In this document: piece after piece, positions 36,515 through 45,257 of the stretch | Layout: every line of letters begins with the position of its first letter | Numbering within the stretch: the first letter of the stretch is position 1 | From: Tissierellia bacterium | GTDB taxonomy: Bacteria; Bacillota; Clostridia; Tissierellales; Peptoniphilaceae | Reading direction: 5' to 3' | DNA: 64,000 nt | NCBI GenBank assembly: GCA_030537815.1 | Contig: JAUNVF010000001.1 | Location: 18,649-82,648 of the forward strand | Notes under the pieces: model-generated | Told to the model about the DNA's origin: nothing | Database searches by the model: none | What the model saw: only the letters and a program-made list of their open reading frames with translations | Position numbers and translations under genes: made by a program

Positions 36515-38332
36515 TTACTTAACAGGCTCAATTGAAGGTAGAACTTTATAATTTTCTACGTCTATAACTCCCTTATCAGTGATCTTCCACTTTGGACTTG
36601 TAGCAAGTGATAAGAATGCAAGATGCATGAATGGTGCAGGAACGTCGCAACCTAATTCAGTCTTAACAGTTTCGTGTAATTCAATAGTCTTGTCAACTAG
36701 TTCAGGTCCAGTTAATTCGTCAGTCATAAGACCACAGATTCTAAGAGGTAATTCTCCTATAATTTCGCCTCTTTTAGCTATGGCAACTCCACCTTGCATT
36801 TCGATTACTCTATTTGCAGCAGCAGCCATATCTTCGTAGTTAGTACCTATTACTATCAAGTTGTGAGTATCATGTGATACTGTCTCAGCGAAAGCACCTT
36901 CTGTAATATTGAATCCTTTAATGAAGGACTTACCGATATCCGGCTGTCCATGTCTTCCGATAACAGCAACTGGTAGTAAATCATCTTCAGTTGATTTAAC
37001 ATATCCGTTTTCTACAGGTAATTTAACTCTGTATTTTTCTGATAAGTTTTGTAGAACGATTAGACCAACACAGTTAGCAATAACTTCGTCTTGATCTGAA
37101 GGAATTCTTAAATCGTCAGCTGTAACTTTATCTCTAAGAACTGTATGCTTTACAGACTCAGGATAAGTATATGGCTTAAGGTCGATTAATAATTCTTTGT
37201 TTTCAGCTATATGCTCACCTTTTAGATATACACTTGTAACGTCCATATCTTCAAGTTTTCCGCTAATTACGTTGATGTCAGCGTATTTACCAGGAGCAAG
37301 TACTCCTATTTCAGTCATATCTCCCCAAGTAGCAGCATTGATTGTAACCATTTGAATAGCTTCAACTGGATCTACACCATGAGTTATAGTTCTTCTTACT
37401 ATATCATTCATATGACCTTTTTTGATTATATCTTCAGCTAACATGTCATCTGTAGCAAGTAATGCTCTTCTTGAATCAAGTCCTTCTTCAGTAATAGCTC
37501 TGATACACTCAGGCATATTATTTTGAGTTGAACCTTCTCTCATCAGTACCCATACACCATATCTTAATTTCTCAACACATTCTTCTTTTGAAGTTGTCTC
37601 GTGACATGAAATATCAGTACCACCGCATATGATATGTGATGCTAAGTCAGCACCAAAGATCTCAGCAGCATTACCGTCAACTTTTTTGTTTATTCCTCTT
37701 GCATAAGTTGTAGCAGCTATTGTATCTTTAACTACTTCATACTTATTGTCATAAACGAATCTCATACATGTAACACCTTGGATCTCTCCAATACCTGTTA
37801 CTGTTGGATACTCAAGCATTTCTGGAATATCTTTAGAATCAAGTTCTCTACCTGCAGTCTCTAGTCCTGGACAGTCTGGAGTTAAAGCTGGAACTCTTAG
37901 GTATACGTGGTGAGGAAGTGTAGCACATTCTTCAGCCATTGCTTTTATAGCAGTTTTACCTAAAACATTTCCTACCTCATGTGGGTCAGATATTAAGCAA
38001 GTAGTTCCTGTTGGAAGTGATAGTCTTGAGAACTCAGTTGCAGTCAACATCGCAGACTCAAAGTGCATATGTGAGTCGATGAATCCTGGAGTTAGGTACT
38101 TACCACTTACATCGATAACCTCTGTTTTTTCACCGATAAGATCTGAACAGTCACCAACCATTAATATATATTCGCCTGAAATAGCGATGTCAGCAACATA
38201 GACCTCTCTTGTGATTACGTTTACAACATTTCCACCTTTTAGTACTTTGTCAGCGAATACCGTATCACTTAATAGTGCATCTACACAGTGAAGACGATCC
38301 GCTACAATTTTTAAATCTCTAGCATCTAGCAT
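36515..38332 (-). CDS. ade: Adenine deaminase
   Basis: 605-residue amidohydrolase converting adenine to hypoxanthine and ammonia. The N-terminal metal site DSHMHFESAML and GTTCLISDPHEVGNVLG, then LLATDDMLAED with a metal-binding Asp, and the C-terminal AdeC-specific region with VSHDTHNLIVIGTN are all present. Length is right for bacterial AdeC. AAGGAGGAG precedes the ATG. First gene of a three-gene operon behind a near-consensus sigma-54 promoter, which is unusual for a purine salvage gene and points to a catabolic, inducible role. Confidence 0.95.
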   Translation of the reverse strand: MLDARDLKIVADRLHCVDALLSDTVFADKVLKGGNVVNVITREVYVADIAISGEYILMVGDCSDLIGEKTEVIDVSGKYLTPGFIDSHMHFESAMLTATEFSRLSLPTGTTCLISDPHEVGNVLGKTAIKAMAEECATLPHHVYLRVPALTPDCPGLETAGRELDSKDIPEMLEYPTVTGIGEIQGVTCMRFVYDNKYEVVKDTIAATTYARGINKKVDGNAAEIFGADLASHIICGGTDISCHETTSKEECVEKLRYGVWVLMREGSTQNNMPECIRAITEEGLDSRRALLATDDMLAEDIIKKGHMNDIVRRTITHGVDPVEAIQMVTINAATWGDMTEIGVLAPGKYADINVISGKLEDMDVTSVYLKGEHIAENKELLIDLKPYTYPESVKHTVLRDKVTADDLRIPSDQDEVIANCVGLIVLQNLSEKYRVKLPVENGYVKSTEDDLLPVAVIGRHGQPDIGKSFIKGFNITEGAFAETVSHDTHNLIVIGTNYEDMAAAANRVIEMQGGVAIAKRGEIIGELPLRICGLMTDELTGPELVDKTIELHETVKTELGCDVPAPFMHLAFLSLATSPKWKITDKGVIDVENYKVLPSIEPVK

Positions 38333-38395
38333 TTTCTTAAACTCCTCCTTAGAATTATGTTAATTAGTTTGTATCTAATTTGCGATTATATAAGA

Positions 38396-38411
38396 TGCAA
38401 TAAGGGTGCCA
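38396..38411 (-). promoter_or_regulatory. Sigma-54 (-24/-12) promoter of the adenine deaminase operon
   Basis: TGGCACCCTTATTGCA: the core TGGCAC-N5-TTGCA is a perfect match to the sigma-54 consensus, GG (38410-38409) and GC (38398-38397) 10 bases apart. It is 64 bases before the start codon. Confidence 0.9.
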
Positions 38412-38516
38412 ACTTTTGAAGTACCAAAAATATTTTTTTTAATCCATTGAAATGCACATCTTATAGAAAACATTTGCATAGAATTATATTTAAATAACAA
38501 TTTTAATATTTTTATT

Positions 38517-38638
38517 AGGAAATGTTTTCCTCTATGCTATGATTGATATATGCTTAACGTGTTTTAGACCATAATTATGCCTTCGTGACGGTATTTTACG
38601 CATATCGGAACTTTTTACCTATACGGAAGATATTTCCT
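38517..38638. promoter_or_regulatory. Two upstream activator sites, (A/C)GGAA-N5-TTCCT
   Basis: AGGAA-ATGTT-TTCCT at 38517-38531 and CGGAA-GATAT-TTCCT at 38624-38638; a half-matching CGGAACTTTTTACCT is at 38606-38620. Centres are about 127 and 234 bases upstream of the -12 element, ordinary distances for enhancer-binding proteins. Same motif as the three sites before yjiH-ftcD. Confidence 0.75.
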
Positions 38639-39087
38639 AATTTATCGCCTTGATTGATACTTTTTAAACGATTAAGACCTTATAAAATTAATTCTCGATG
38701 CTTTTTACAATTTTTTTAGTATTTAAGCTATAATTATCTGAATTAGCCTATCCTAACTCATCTAAATTTACTTTTACCATGGTAGCAGAGTAAAAAAACT
38801 ATTATTTTAGGGTCTGTTTATGTTAATTTTTATTTAAACTCGAGCCTTTTAATTATAGCCTTTTAAAATTCCCTCGATTTATTTTAAGTAAAGGGCCTTT
38901 TGCTATTATCTTTTCTACTTTTTAATTGAGATGAGCGAGGAAATTTATCTCCTGAAGTTCCGGAATATTATAAAAATGTAAATACTATGAGATTTTTTTA
39001 AAAAAGATATTAATTTTCGCAATCATCGCTTTAATATCAAATTCTTTATTCAGAAATAGCCGATACCGGCTTTTAAAATTTATTAGA
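38639..39087. other. Intergenic tract without a supported gene
   Basis: AT-rich sequence between the activator sites and the tRNA-Arg terminator. One further imperfect GGAA/TTCC-type element (AGGAAATTTATCTCCT, spacer one base too long) is at 38938-38952. No gene or RNA recognised. Confidence 0.5.
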
Positions 39088-39110
39088 AATAAAGCGGCCA
39101 CAAGGCCGCT
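39088..39110 (-). terminator. Terminator of tRNA-Arg
   Basis: AGCGGCC pairs with GGCCGCT around TTGT, beginning directly after the CCA end of the tRNA, followed by TTATTTC. Confidence 0.85.
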
Positions 39111-39186
39111 TGGCACCCCCAACCGGATTCGAACCAGTGATTGACCCTTAGGAGGGGTCTGTTATATCCGACTTAACTATGGGGGC
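39111..39186 (-). tRNA. tRNA-Arg (anticodon CCT)
   Basis: 76 nucleotides with encoded CCA. Acceptor GCCCCCA/TGGGGGT (G-U first pair), D stem GTTA/TAAC, anticodon stem GACCC/GGGTC with loop CTCCTAA (anticodon CCT, reads AGG), T arm ACTGG-TTCGAAT-CCGGT. Confidence 0.95.
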
Positions 39187-39207
39187 ATGATTATTTCAGA
39201 TAGATTT

Positions 39208-39236
39208 ATATTACTTTAATTTAGATATTTTGTCAA
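39208..39236 (-). promoter_or_regulatory. Promoter of tRNA-Arg
   Basis: TTGACA (39236-39231), 17-base spacer, TAATAT (39213-39208), 22 bases before the tRNA. Confidence 0.7.
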
Positions 39237-39414
39237 TTCTAGCATGATTTTATTTTTTATAATATGCTTAAATAAAATATTAATCTTTACGCCATAAAAC
39301 AAAGCCCTATCTCAAATTATCATATGATATAGATTTTATTTATAATTAAAATCATAAAACAATCTCTTCTTTATTATATAGCTCTCATATTAATCTCTTT
39401 TATATCTTCTTTAG

Positions 39415-39448
39415 CAAAAAATATAAGGCTCGCATTCACGAGCCTTAT
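39415..39448 (-). terminator. Terminator of the D,D-carboxypeptidase gene
   Basis: AAGGCTCG pairs with CGAGCCTT around TGAATG, followed by ATATTTTTTGC. The first arm includes the stop codon. Confidence 0.85.
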
Positions 39449-40623
39449 TTTCTTAATAATGTAGCGATAGTCGAAAATAGATTTTCAACCGAGCGCACGA
39501 TCCTAGTAAACATTCCAGCTTGTTGCACATCATGCTTTACTATTAGATCCACTTTTTTCAATTCCTGATTACCTGAAGATAAGGTCAGAGTACCGACTTT
39601 TTGCCCCTGTTTTAAAGGAGCTTTAATCCCTTCTTCTATATCCGATTTAAATACATATCTCTTAGATTTATGCGTAAGCAATTTATAAGATTCATTCGGG
39701 TATATAGGAATTTTAGGATTTATTGCCGAGTTGATATTAAGCTCCATATACGGTGCCTTGTCATCTATTATCGTCCTCACACTATAATTTTCTAAAGCAT
39801 AGTCAATTAGGTATTTACTGATATCCCTTCTCTCAGCCACACCTGCTGTTCCCATCACTATAGTAATCAATCTGAACTCACCGGCTTGCGGACTTTTTCT
39901 TGCATCCATTGTCGATACGAGGCAATATCCTGCCTCTTCCGTATATCCCGTCTTTAAACCGTCGACTCCCGGGATTTCTCCAACCAGAGGAATCGTAGAT
40001 TCTCCTGTATAATTCCTCCTTGGCATATTCAGTATCTTGATTTTAGAATAATCTAAAACCTCGGGATATTCTTTTATTATATGCCTCGACATAATGAATA
40101 TCTCTTCTGTCGTCATAGTATTTTGGTGATCGCCTTGTTGAAGACCGGAAGAGTTGTAGAATTTGGAATTAACTAAACCCAATTCCTGAGCTTTTAGATT
40201 CATCATATTTACAAATTCGGCCTCTGAGCCGGCTACTTTTAATGCCAATGCATAGGCGGCATCATTTCCGCTTACGACCATAAGCCCGGCGAGCAATTCA
40301 TCGACAGTTACGACCTCTCCTTCGAGAAGCCTAAAATTAGAACCGCCGATCTCCTCGATTTCCTTTGTTATCGTCACTCTATCTTCAAGTGAAAGGGCAT
40401 TTTCGGCTATCTTGTCTTTGACGACCAGATATGTCATCAATTTAGAAACCGATGCAATATTTAAAGCCTCTTCTTCATTGTATTTTTCGAGTATTGCGCC
40501 TGAATCAAAATCTCCTATTAAATAACTTCTAACTCCATCCTCTATTCCCAGCGAGGCCTGTGCAGTTAAGGGAACTAAAAATGAGATAATCAAAATCGCT
40601 ATGATAATAATTTTTCTATTCAA
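39445..40623 (-). CDS. D-alanyl-D-alanine carboxypeptidase (PBP5-type)
   Basis: 392 residues. Signal peptide MNRKIIIIAILIISFLVPLT with likely cleavage after AQA23. Penicillin-binding motifs: SxxK as Ser58-Val-Ser-Lys61, SGN in VVSGNDAAY, and KTG in DGLKTGYT. A PBP5-C-type beta domain (about 285-365) and a C-terminal amphipathic helix (FTRIVRSVENLFSTIATLL) for membrane attachment follow. It trims the terminal D-Ala of peptidoglycan stem peptides. Lies downstream of serS on the same strand, apparently with its own terminator. Length is normal for DacA/DacF proteins. Confidence 0.94.
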   Translation of the reverse strand: MNRKIIIIAILIISFLVPLTAQASLGIEDGVRSYLIGDFDSGAILEKYNEEEALNIASVSKLMTYLVVKDKIAENALSLEDRVTITKEIEEIGGSNFRLLEGEVVTVDELLAGLMVVSGNDAAYALALKVAGSEAEFVNMMNLKAQELGLVNSKFYNSSGLQQGDHQNTMTTEEIFIMSRHIIKEYPEVLDYSKIKILNMPRRNYTGESTIPLVGEIPGVDGLKTGYTEEAGYCLVSTMDARKSPQAGEFRLITIVMGTAGVAERRDISKYLIDYALENYSVRTIIDDKAPYMELNINSAINPKIPIYPNESYKLLTHKSKRYVFKSDIEEGIKAPLKQGQKVGTLTLSSGNQELKKVDLIVKHDVQQAGMFTRIVRSVENLFSTIATLLRK

Positions 40624-40684
40624 ATAAACACCTCTTAGACAGCTATATTTTATTTTCCATAGATATATATTACAACAATTTTAA

Positions 40685-41953
40685 TTATTTCTCAATCTTT
40701 TCTATTTTCATATATTTAACTAAGACTTCTGGTACTGTTATACTTCCATCTTCATTTTGATAATTCTCGAGAATTGCTGCAAATGTCCTGCCGACCGCTA
40801 GTCCCGATCCGTTCAATGTATGAGCGTATTCGACCTTTCCCTCTTCATTTCTATACCTGATATTCGCCCTGCGAGCCTGATAGTCCTCAAAATTAGAACA
40901 ACTTGAAATCTCGACATATCTTCCATAGCTTGGCATCCAAACTTCTATATCATATGTTTTAGCAGATGAAAATCCGAGGTCTCCCGTACAAAGCATGACT
41001 ACTCTATAAGGAATTTTTAAAAGTTTTAAAACTTCCTCTGCGTCATTAGTTAATTTTTCAAGCTCGTCATAGCTATTCTTCGAATCCGTAAACTTGACTA
41101 ATTCCACTTTATCAAATTGATGATTTCTTATAAGTCCTCTCGTATCTCTTCCGGCCGATCCAGCTTCTTGCCTAAAGCATGGCGTATAAGCCGTATAATA
41201 TATAGGAAGCTTTGAATACTCCAAGATCTCATTAGCCAATAGATTCGTCACCGGGACCTCTGCTGTCGGCGCCAAGAAAAAGTCTTTTCCCGGAACATGG
41301 AACATATCATTTTCAAATTTCGGAAGTTGTCCCGTACCCTTCATACTATTTCTATTTACCAATACAGGAGGCATTATCTCGACATAGTCCTGATCCTCGG
41401 TATGCAAATCCAACATGAAATTTATTATAGCTCTTTCGAGTTTAGCTCCATAGCCTTTAAAAACTGTAAATCTCGTTCCAGAGATCTTTGTAGCCCTTTC
41501 AAAATCGAGTATATCGAGATCCACTCCAAGATCCCAGTGAGCTTTCGGTTCAAAATCAAATTCTGTCGGCTCGCCCACGACTCTGACTTCCACATTATCC
41601 TCATCTGTATCCCCTTCAGAAACTTCCTCATTGGGGGTATTTGGAATATGCATCAAAAGATCTTTTATCTTATCGTCAATCTCCTTGACCTGTAAATCGA
41701 GGCCTGTGATTTCATCGGATAGAGATTTCATCTCTTTTAATATCCCAGAAATATCTTCGCCTTTCTTTTTTAGCTCGGGTATCTGCTTTGAGACCTGGTT
41801 TTGATTCGCTTTTTTATTCTCTACATTTACGAGAATTTCCCTTCTCTGTTCGTCGAGCTTGATAATCTGTTCTAAGTCATAATCCTCGCCCCTTTTTGCA
41901 AGAGCTTTTTTGACATTTTCAAAATCATTTCTTATCCTCTTTAAATCCAGCAT
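40685..41953 (-). CDS. serS: Seryl-tRNA synthetase
   Basis: 422-residue class II synthetase. The N-terminal antiparallel coiled-coil arm (about 1-105) binds the long variable arm of tRNA-Ser; motif 2 ([19 protein letters not shown]) and motif 3 ([17 protein letters not shown]) are intact. Expression is controlled by a serine T-box leader immediately upstream. AGGAGG precedes the ATG. Confidence 0.97.
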   Translation of the reverse strand: MLDLKRIRNDFENVKKALAKRGEDYDLEQIIKLDEQRREILVNVENKKANQNQVSKQIPELKKKGEDISGILKEMKSLSDEITGLDLQVKEIDDKIKDLLMHIPNTPNEEVSEGDTDEDNVEVRVVGEPTEFDFEPKAHWDLGVDLDILDFERATKISGTRFTVFKGYGAKLERAIINFMLDLHTEDQDYVEIMPPVLVNRNSMKGTGQLPKFENDMFHVPGKDFFLAPTAEVPVTNLLANEILEYSKLPIYYTAYTPCFRQEAGSAGRDTRGLIRNHQFDKVELVKFTDSKNSYDELEKLTNDAEEVLKLLKIPYRVVMLCTGDLGFSSAKTYDIEVWMPSYGRYVEISSCSNFEDYQARRANIRYRNEEGKVEYAHTLNGSGLAVGRTFAAILENYQNEDGSITVPEVLVKYMKIEKIEK

Positions 41954-41970
41954 ATTTCCTCCTATTTAAT

Positions 41971-42152
41971 AAAAAAATAAAAGCCCTCATCCCAAAGGGA
42001 CGAGAGCATTTCCCGCGTTGCCACCCAATTTAACATATGTTCACTTTAAATTTTAGGCTCATGAGTGGATTCAAGAATCTATTCGTACGATTTTCACCAG
42101 CCATCGTCTCTCTAAACGAAATCAAAACTCTACTATTCTCATTTCTCTGCCC
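41971..42152 (-). promoter_or_regulatory. T-box riboswitch of serS, specifier UCC
   Basis: The T-box core TGGGTGGCAACGCGGG is at 42027-42012. Upstream, Stem I closes with ATGAG/CTCAT; its specifier loop has AGTA on one side and GAA-TCC-A on the other, giving serine codon UCC (42069-42067). The distal loop carries GGCTGGTGAAAAT. Downstream, GCTCTCGTCCC pairs with GGGATGAGGGC, followed by TTTT-A-TTTTTTT, the terminator (about 42009-41971). Uncharged tRNA-Ser binding would favour the antiterminator and serS expression. Confidence 0.92.
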
Positions 42153-42168
42153 TATTAAATTATAATAT

Positions 42169-42197
42169 ATTATAGCATAATGATTAGATTTTTTCAA
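42169..42197 (-). promoter_or_regulatory. Promoter of the T-box/serS transcript
   Basis: TTGAAA (42197-42192), exactly 17 bases, TATAAT (42174-42169). It lies just after the nnrE stop codon. Confidence 0.82.
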
Positions 42198-42212
42198 ACT
42201 AAAGCGATTGCA

Positions 42213-42884
42213 TCAAAAGAGATCCTTTCCGAGGATTCTCTCTACTGCCTTTTTGGGTATGCTTATCGATTCGACGACTACATCGTCACATATAAGGGGA
42301 TTTTCAGCAATCCCTTTTTTCATAAATTGAAATGTAACCACCTTTTTGGGATTTATACAAGTTCCCTGAATTTTGCCGGTATTGGCATCTATACCCGAAG
42401 GTATATCTACAGATAAAATATCCACTCCGCTGTGATTCATCATATCGATCACGTATTCCTGGACTCCTCTGACCTGGGAAGTTAGTCCAGTTCCAAATAT
42501 GGCATCCACTATGAGATCCATTTTAGATATGGTATTTTCAAAATTCTGTAAATCCTCTATCGTATGTATGGTCTCAAATTCCATACCAAGATTTAATAGT
42601 ATATTATAATAAGTCATATACTCTTCATTTTCCCTATTGATATCTCCTATGATATAAATCTTGACATTGTGGTCGAGATTTATGAGATGCCTTGCGAGAG
42701 CCAATCCATCAGCTCCGTTATTTCCCGTTCCCGAAACTATGGCGATATTGGTCTTCATGACAATATCGATATTTTTCAGCAATTTTAAAGCAGCATTCTC
42801 CATCAATAGTATTCCCGGAATCTCCAAGCCCTTTATCGCATATCTATCAATAGCAGCCATTTCATCTCCGGTTATCTTCCTCAT
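42213..42884 (-). CDS. nnrE: NAD(P)H-hydrate epimerase, YjeF N-terminal domain only
   Basis: 223-residue Rossmann-like protein that epimerises damaged (R)-NAD(P)HX. Opening KITGDEMAAIDRYAI, then GTGNNGADGLALARHL with the phosphate-binding loop, and LIVDAIFGTGL and SVDIPSGIDANTG. Most bacterial homologues are fused to an ADP/ATP-dependent dehydratase; that domain is absent here, so it must be encoded elsewhere or be lacking. 11 bases after the dnaI-like gene. Confidence 0.92.
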   Translation of the reverse strand: MRKITGDEMAAIDRYAIKGLEIPGILLMENAALKLLKNIDIVMKTNIAIVSGTGNNGADGLALARHLINLDHNVKIYIIGDINRENEEYMTYYNILLNLGMEFETIHTIEDLQNFENTISKMDLIVDAIFGTGLTSQVRGVQEYVIDMMNHSGVDILSVDIPSGIDANTGKIQGTCINPKKVVTFQFMKKGIAENPLICDDVVVESISIPKKAVERILGKDLF

Positions 42885-42895
42885 AAGATCACCCC

Positions 42896-43870
42896 TTATA
42901 TGCCCGTAAATTTTTTAATTCTCAAATCATCTCCAAAGATATTATACAAATCGTATTCCCCCAGTATTCTGGAAAAAATCCTGTCATCATAATGCGTCTT
43001 TATATCCTTAACATTAAGATTCGTAGAAATTATAGTCGCCTTGTCAGAAATTATCCTGTCATTTATGATTTCAAATAGATGAGCCGTATTAATGGGAGAA
43101 GAAACTTCTGTTCCCAAATCGTCGATTATCAGCAGGTCGCAATTCAGCAGCATATCGTATTTCATCTTCATGTCAAGCTTATTTTCAGCTCTCGCAAAAT
43201 TATAATCAGTTATAAAATTAATGAGCTTACTTGATATCTGGTAGATAACTGTGTAATTTCTATCCAAAAGACCCTTGGCAATCGAATTACATAAATAAGT
43301 CTTACCTGTTCCGACCGGGCCATAATAAAATCTATTTCTCCTCTTGAGCTTGGAGAAATTTTCGACATATCGCATAGCATCGTCCTTGTAAATAGCCATC
43401 ATCTCTCTCGGACTCGCTCTTTCCGACTCATTTCTATTTGACCTAAATAATTTAAGATCAAAATTATCAAAATTTTCTAATTCTATTATCCTCTCGATAC
43501 CGCTCATAGAATAAAGTTTTTCAGCGAGGAGTCTCTTCTTGCATTGACAATTTCTAGAGTTGACACTTCCAGTATCCTTGCATATCTCACAATCGTATTT
43601 TAATTCCAAATAATCCGCCGGATAGCCATGGGACTCTAGTAATTCCCTTTTCTCTTTTTGTAATTCTTCAGACTCCCTCTTTAGCTGAGGTATTAAATTC
43701 CTTGATTCTAAAATAGACTTTGCTAATTTTAAACCGATCAACTTAAATTCACCGTCTATCTCTTTGATTCTCGGAATTCTATCATATACTTCCTTTGTCC
43801 TGACGTCTTGAATCCTCAAATTCTTTTCTCTTATCTCTCTAAGTTTGGCATTAACTCCGCTACTATTCAT
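42896..43870 (-). CDS. dnaI: DnaI/DnaC-type helicase loader ATPase
   Basis: 324 residues. N-terminal zinc-binding region (CEICKDTGSVNSRNCQC, about residues 93-109) and an AAA+ domain with Walker A GPVGTGKTY, Walker B LLIIDDLGTE and the sensor SRILGEYDLYNI. It loads the DnaB helicase during replication initiation. It overlaps the DnaD-like gene by 8 bases and lies downstream of dnaB in the same direction, as in many Firmicutes. Confidence 0.92.
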   Translation of the reverse strand: MNSSGVNAKLREIREKNLRIQDVRTKEVYDRIPRIKEIDGEFKLIGLKLAKSILESRNLIPQLKRESEELQKEKRELLESHGYPADYLELKYDCEICKDTGSVNSRNCQCKKRLLAEKLYSMSGIERIIELENFDNFDLKLFRSNRNESERASPREMMAIYKDDAMRYVENFSKLKRRNRFYYGPVGTGKTYLCNSIAKGLLDRNYTVIYQISSKLINFITDYNFARAENKLDMKMKYDMLLNCDLLIIDDLGTEVSSPINTAHLFEIINDRIISDKATIISTNLNVKDIKTHYDDRIFSRILGEYDLYNIFGDDLRIKKFTGI

Positions 43871-44624
43871 CTATCTCTCCTCTTGCCCTCTCAACGTCAA
43901 AAAGAAGTTTTTGATTTATGATATTCTCGATTTCATCGCTTGATAATCTCTCGTCTTTAGGGATATTCCTCTTTTTCTTTCTCGCATTTTTCTTCGCCTC
44001 GGGCTTCTTCTTATTCTCGAGATATCTCTCGAGGTCCGAGACCGTCTTTATCCCATCGAGAGCCCAATTCCTCAAAACTCCCAATACATAATTCACATTT
44101 CTCTTGCCCGCCACTTCCAGACAATAGGGGAAACATCTGCAGACGAGTTCCCTTTCCTGACCAAATTCAGACAAATGAGCAATTATCCTCTCGATTTCAT
44201 TCGGCGATAGATTAGTATTTAAAAAGTCCTCAATAAAGATGAACATCTGCTTATTTGTAGATGATTCCTCCGCCTTGGGCAATTCTTCCTCGCTTTGAGC
44301 CATATCAGTTACCCCGAGAAATAGCTCCCTTATACTAAGAAAAGAATATATTTCATTCTCATCATCTTTTTCCGTCTTTATAACTCCCTGTTCCTTCCAA
44401 AAATCAAAGGCCCTCTTGACATCATCAGAGCTCATGCCCAATTCCTTAGCCATATCTTCCTCGCTCATTATATGGCTATTAGTAGATTCATATGCCAATT
44501 TATATGCGTATATATAGACCTTTATAGCATTGCCATCGGCTATGCTGAAAAAATTATTTATAAAAATATTTTCTATTGGCGTCGTGCCAAGATCTATCTT
44601 AAAATTCTCAATTTTATATTTCAT
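43863..44624 (-). CDS. DnaD-domain replication initiation protein
   Basis: 253 residues. An N-terminal winged-helix region (about 20-105, with MSEEDMAKELGMSSDDVKRAFDFW) and a DnaD/DnaB2 domain (about 125-210) ending in YVLGVLRNWALDGIKTVSDLE, then a basic tail KKNARKKKRNIPKD. Acts with DnaI in helicase loading. Translationally coupled to the dnaI gene. Confidence 0.88.
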   Translation of the reverse strand: MKYKIENFKIDLGTTPIENIFINNFFSIADGNAIKVYIYAYKLAYESTNSHIMSEEDMAKELGMSSDDVKRAFDFWKEQGVIKTEKDDENEIYSFLSIRELFLGVTDMAQSEEELPKAEESSTNKQMFIFIEDFLNTNLSPNEIERIIAHLSEFGQERELVCRCFPYCLEVAGKRNVNYVLGVLRNWALDGIKTVSDLERYLENKKKPEAKKNARKKKRNIPKDERLSSDEIENIINQKLLFDVERARGEIDE

Positions 44625-44632
44625 CTTTCACC

Positions 44633-45256
44633 CTAAATATCTCTTACCGGAATTTTTATATCATTAAAAGAGTTCAGCCTCATCCTTATTATCCTAGAAT
44701 ATAATTTCCCCTTGGCAATCGTGAAATATTCCGGTTCAAATATTATATCATCATCCATCATATCTTCCAGGGAAACTTCGAATTCTCCAAGAAATTCACC
44801 CTCCTGAACAAATCCCATCGACCTGTAGAGATTTAAAGCCCTCGCATTAAATGCGTTGACTTCCAAATATATCTCCTTCATATCCATCGAATTAAAATAA
44901 TAATCTAAAAATAATTTTAAGGCCTCGCTTCCATATCCCATCTCGATATAATTGGGATCAAATGCTATCCCCAAATAAGAAGTCCTCCTCAAAATCCTGA
45001 TATCTTTAATACCTATATAACCAATCATCCTGTCTTCCTCATTGAATACAGAATAATAAAGAGTCTTTCTCGTCGGTCTCCTATACGAATACCATATCTT
45101 GAGATTATTGTAACTCATCTTTGAAATATTATAATCGGTAAACAAAATATCTTCGTGAACTCCCCATGCCTTTATATATCTCAAATGCTCGGGAATCATG
45201 ATCTCCATCTTTATCCTATCCCCGACCAAAGAACTCATATATTTCTTATCTTTCAC
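44633..45256 (-). CDS. GNAT family N-acetyltransferase
   Basis: 207 residues with the GNAT core: GYIGIKDIRIL, the acetyl-CoA-binding GIAFDPNYIEMGYGSEALKLFL, and the C-terminal EVNAFNARALNLYRSMGFVQEG. It resembles the RimJ/RimL-type acetyltransferases; the substrate is unknown. It lies between dnaB (1-base gap) and the DnaD-like gene, an unusual passenger in a replication operon. Confidence 0.85.
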   Translation of the reverse strand: MKDKKYMSSLVGDRIKMEIMIPEHLRYIKAWGVHEDILFTDYNISKMSYNNLKIWYSYRRPTRKTLYYSVFNEEDRMIGYIGIKDIRILRRTSYLGIAFDPNYIEMGYGSEALKLFLDYYFNSMDMKEIYLEVNAFNARALNLYRSMGFVQEGEFLGEFEVSLEDMMDDDIIFEPEYFTIAKGKLYSRIIRMRLNSFNDIKIPVRDI

Positions 45257-45257
45257 T

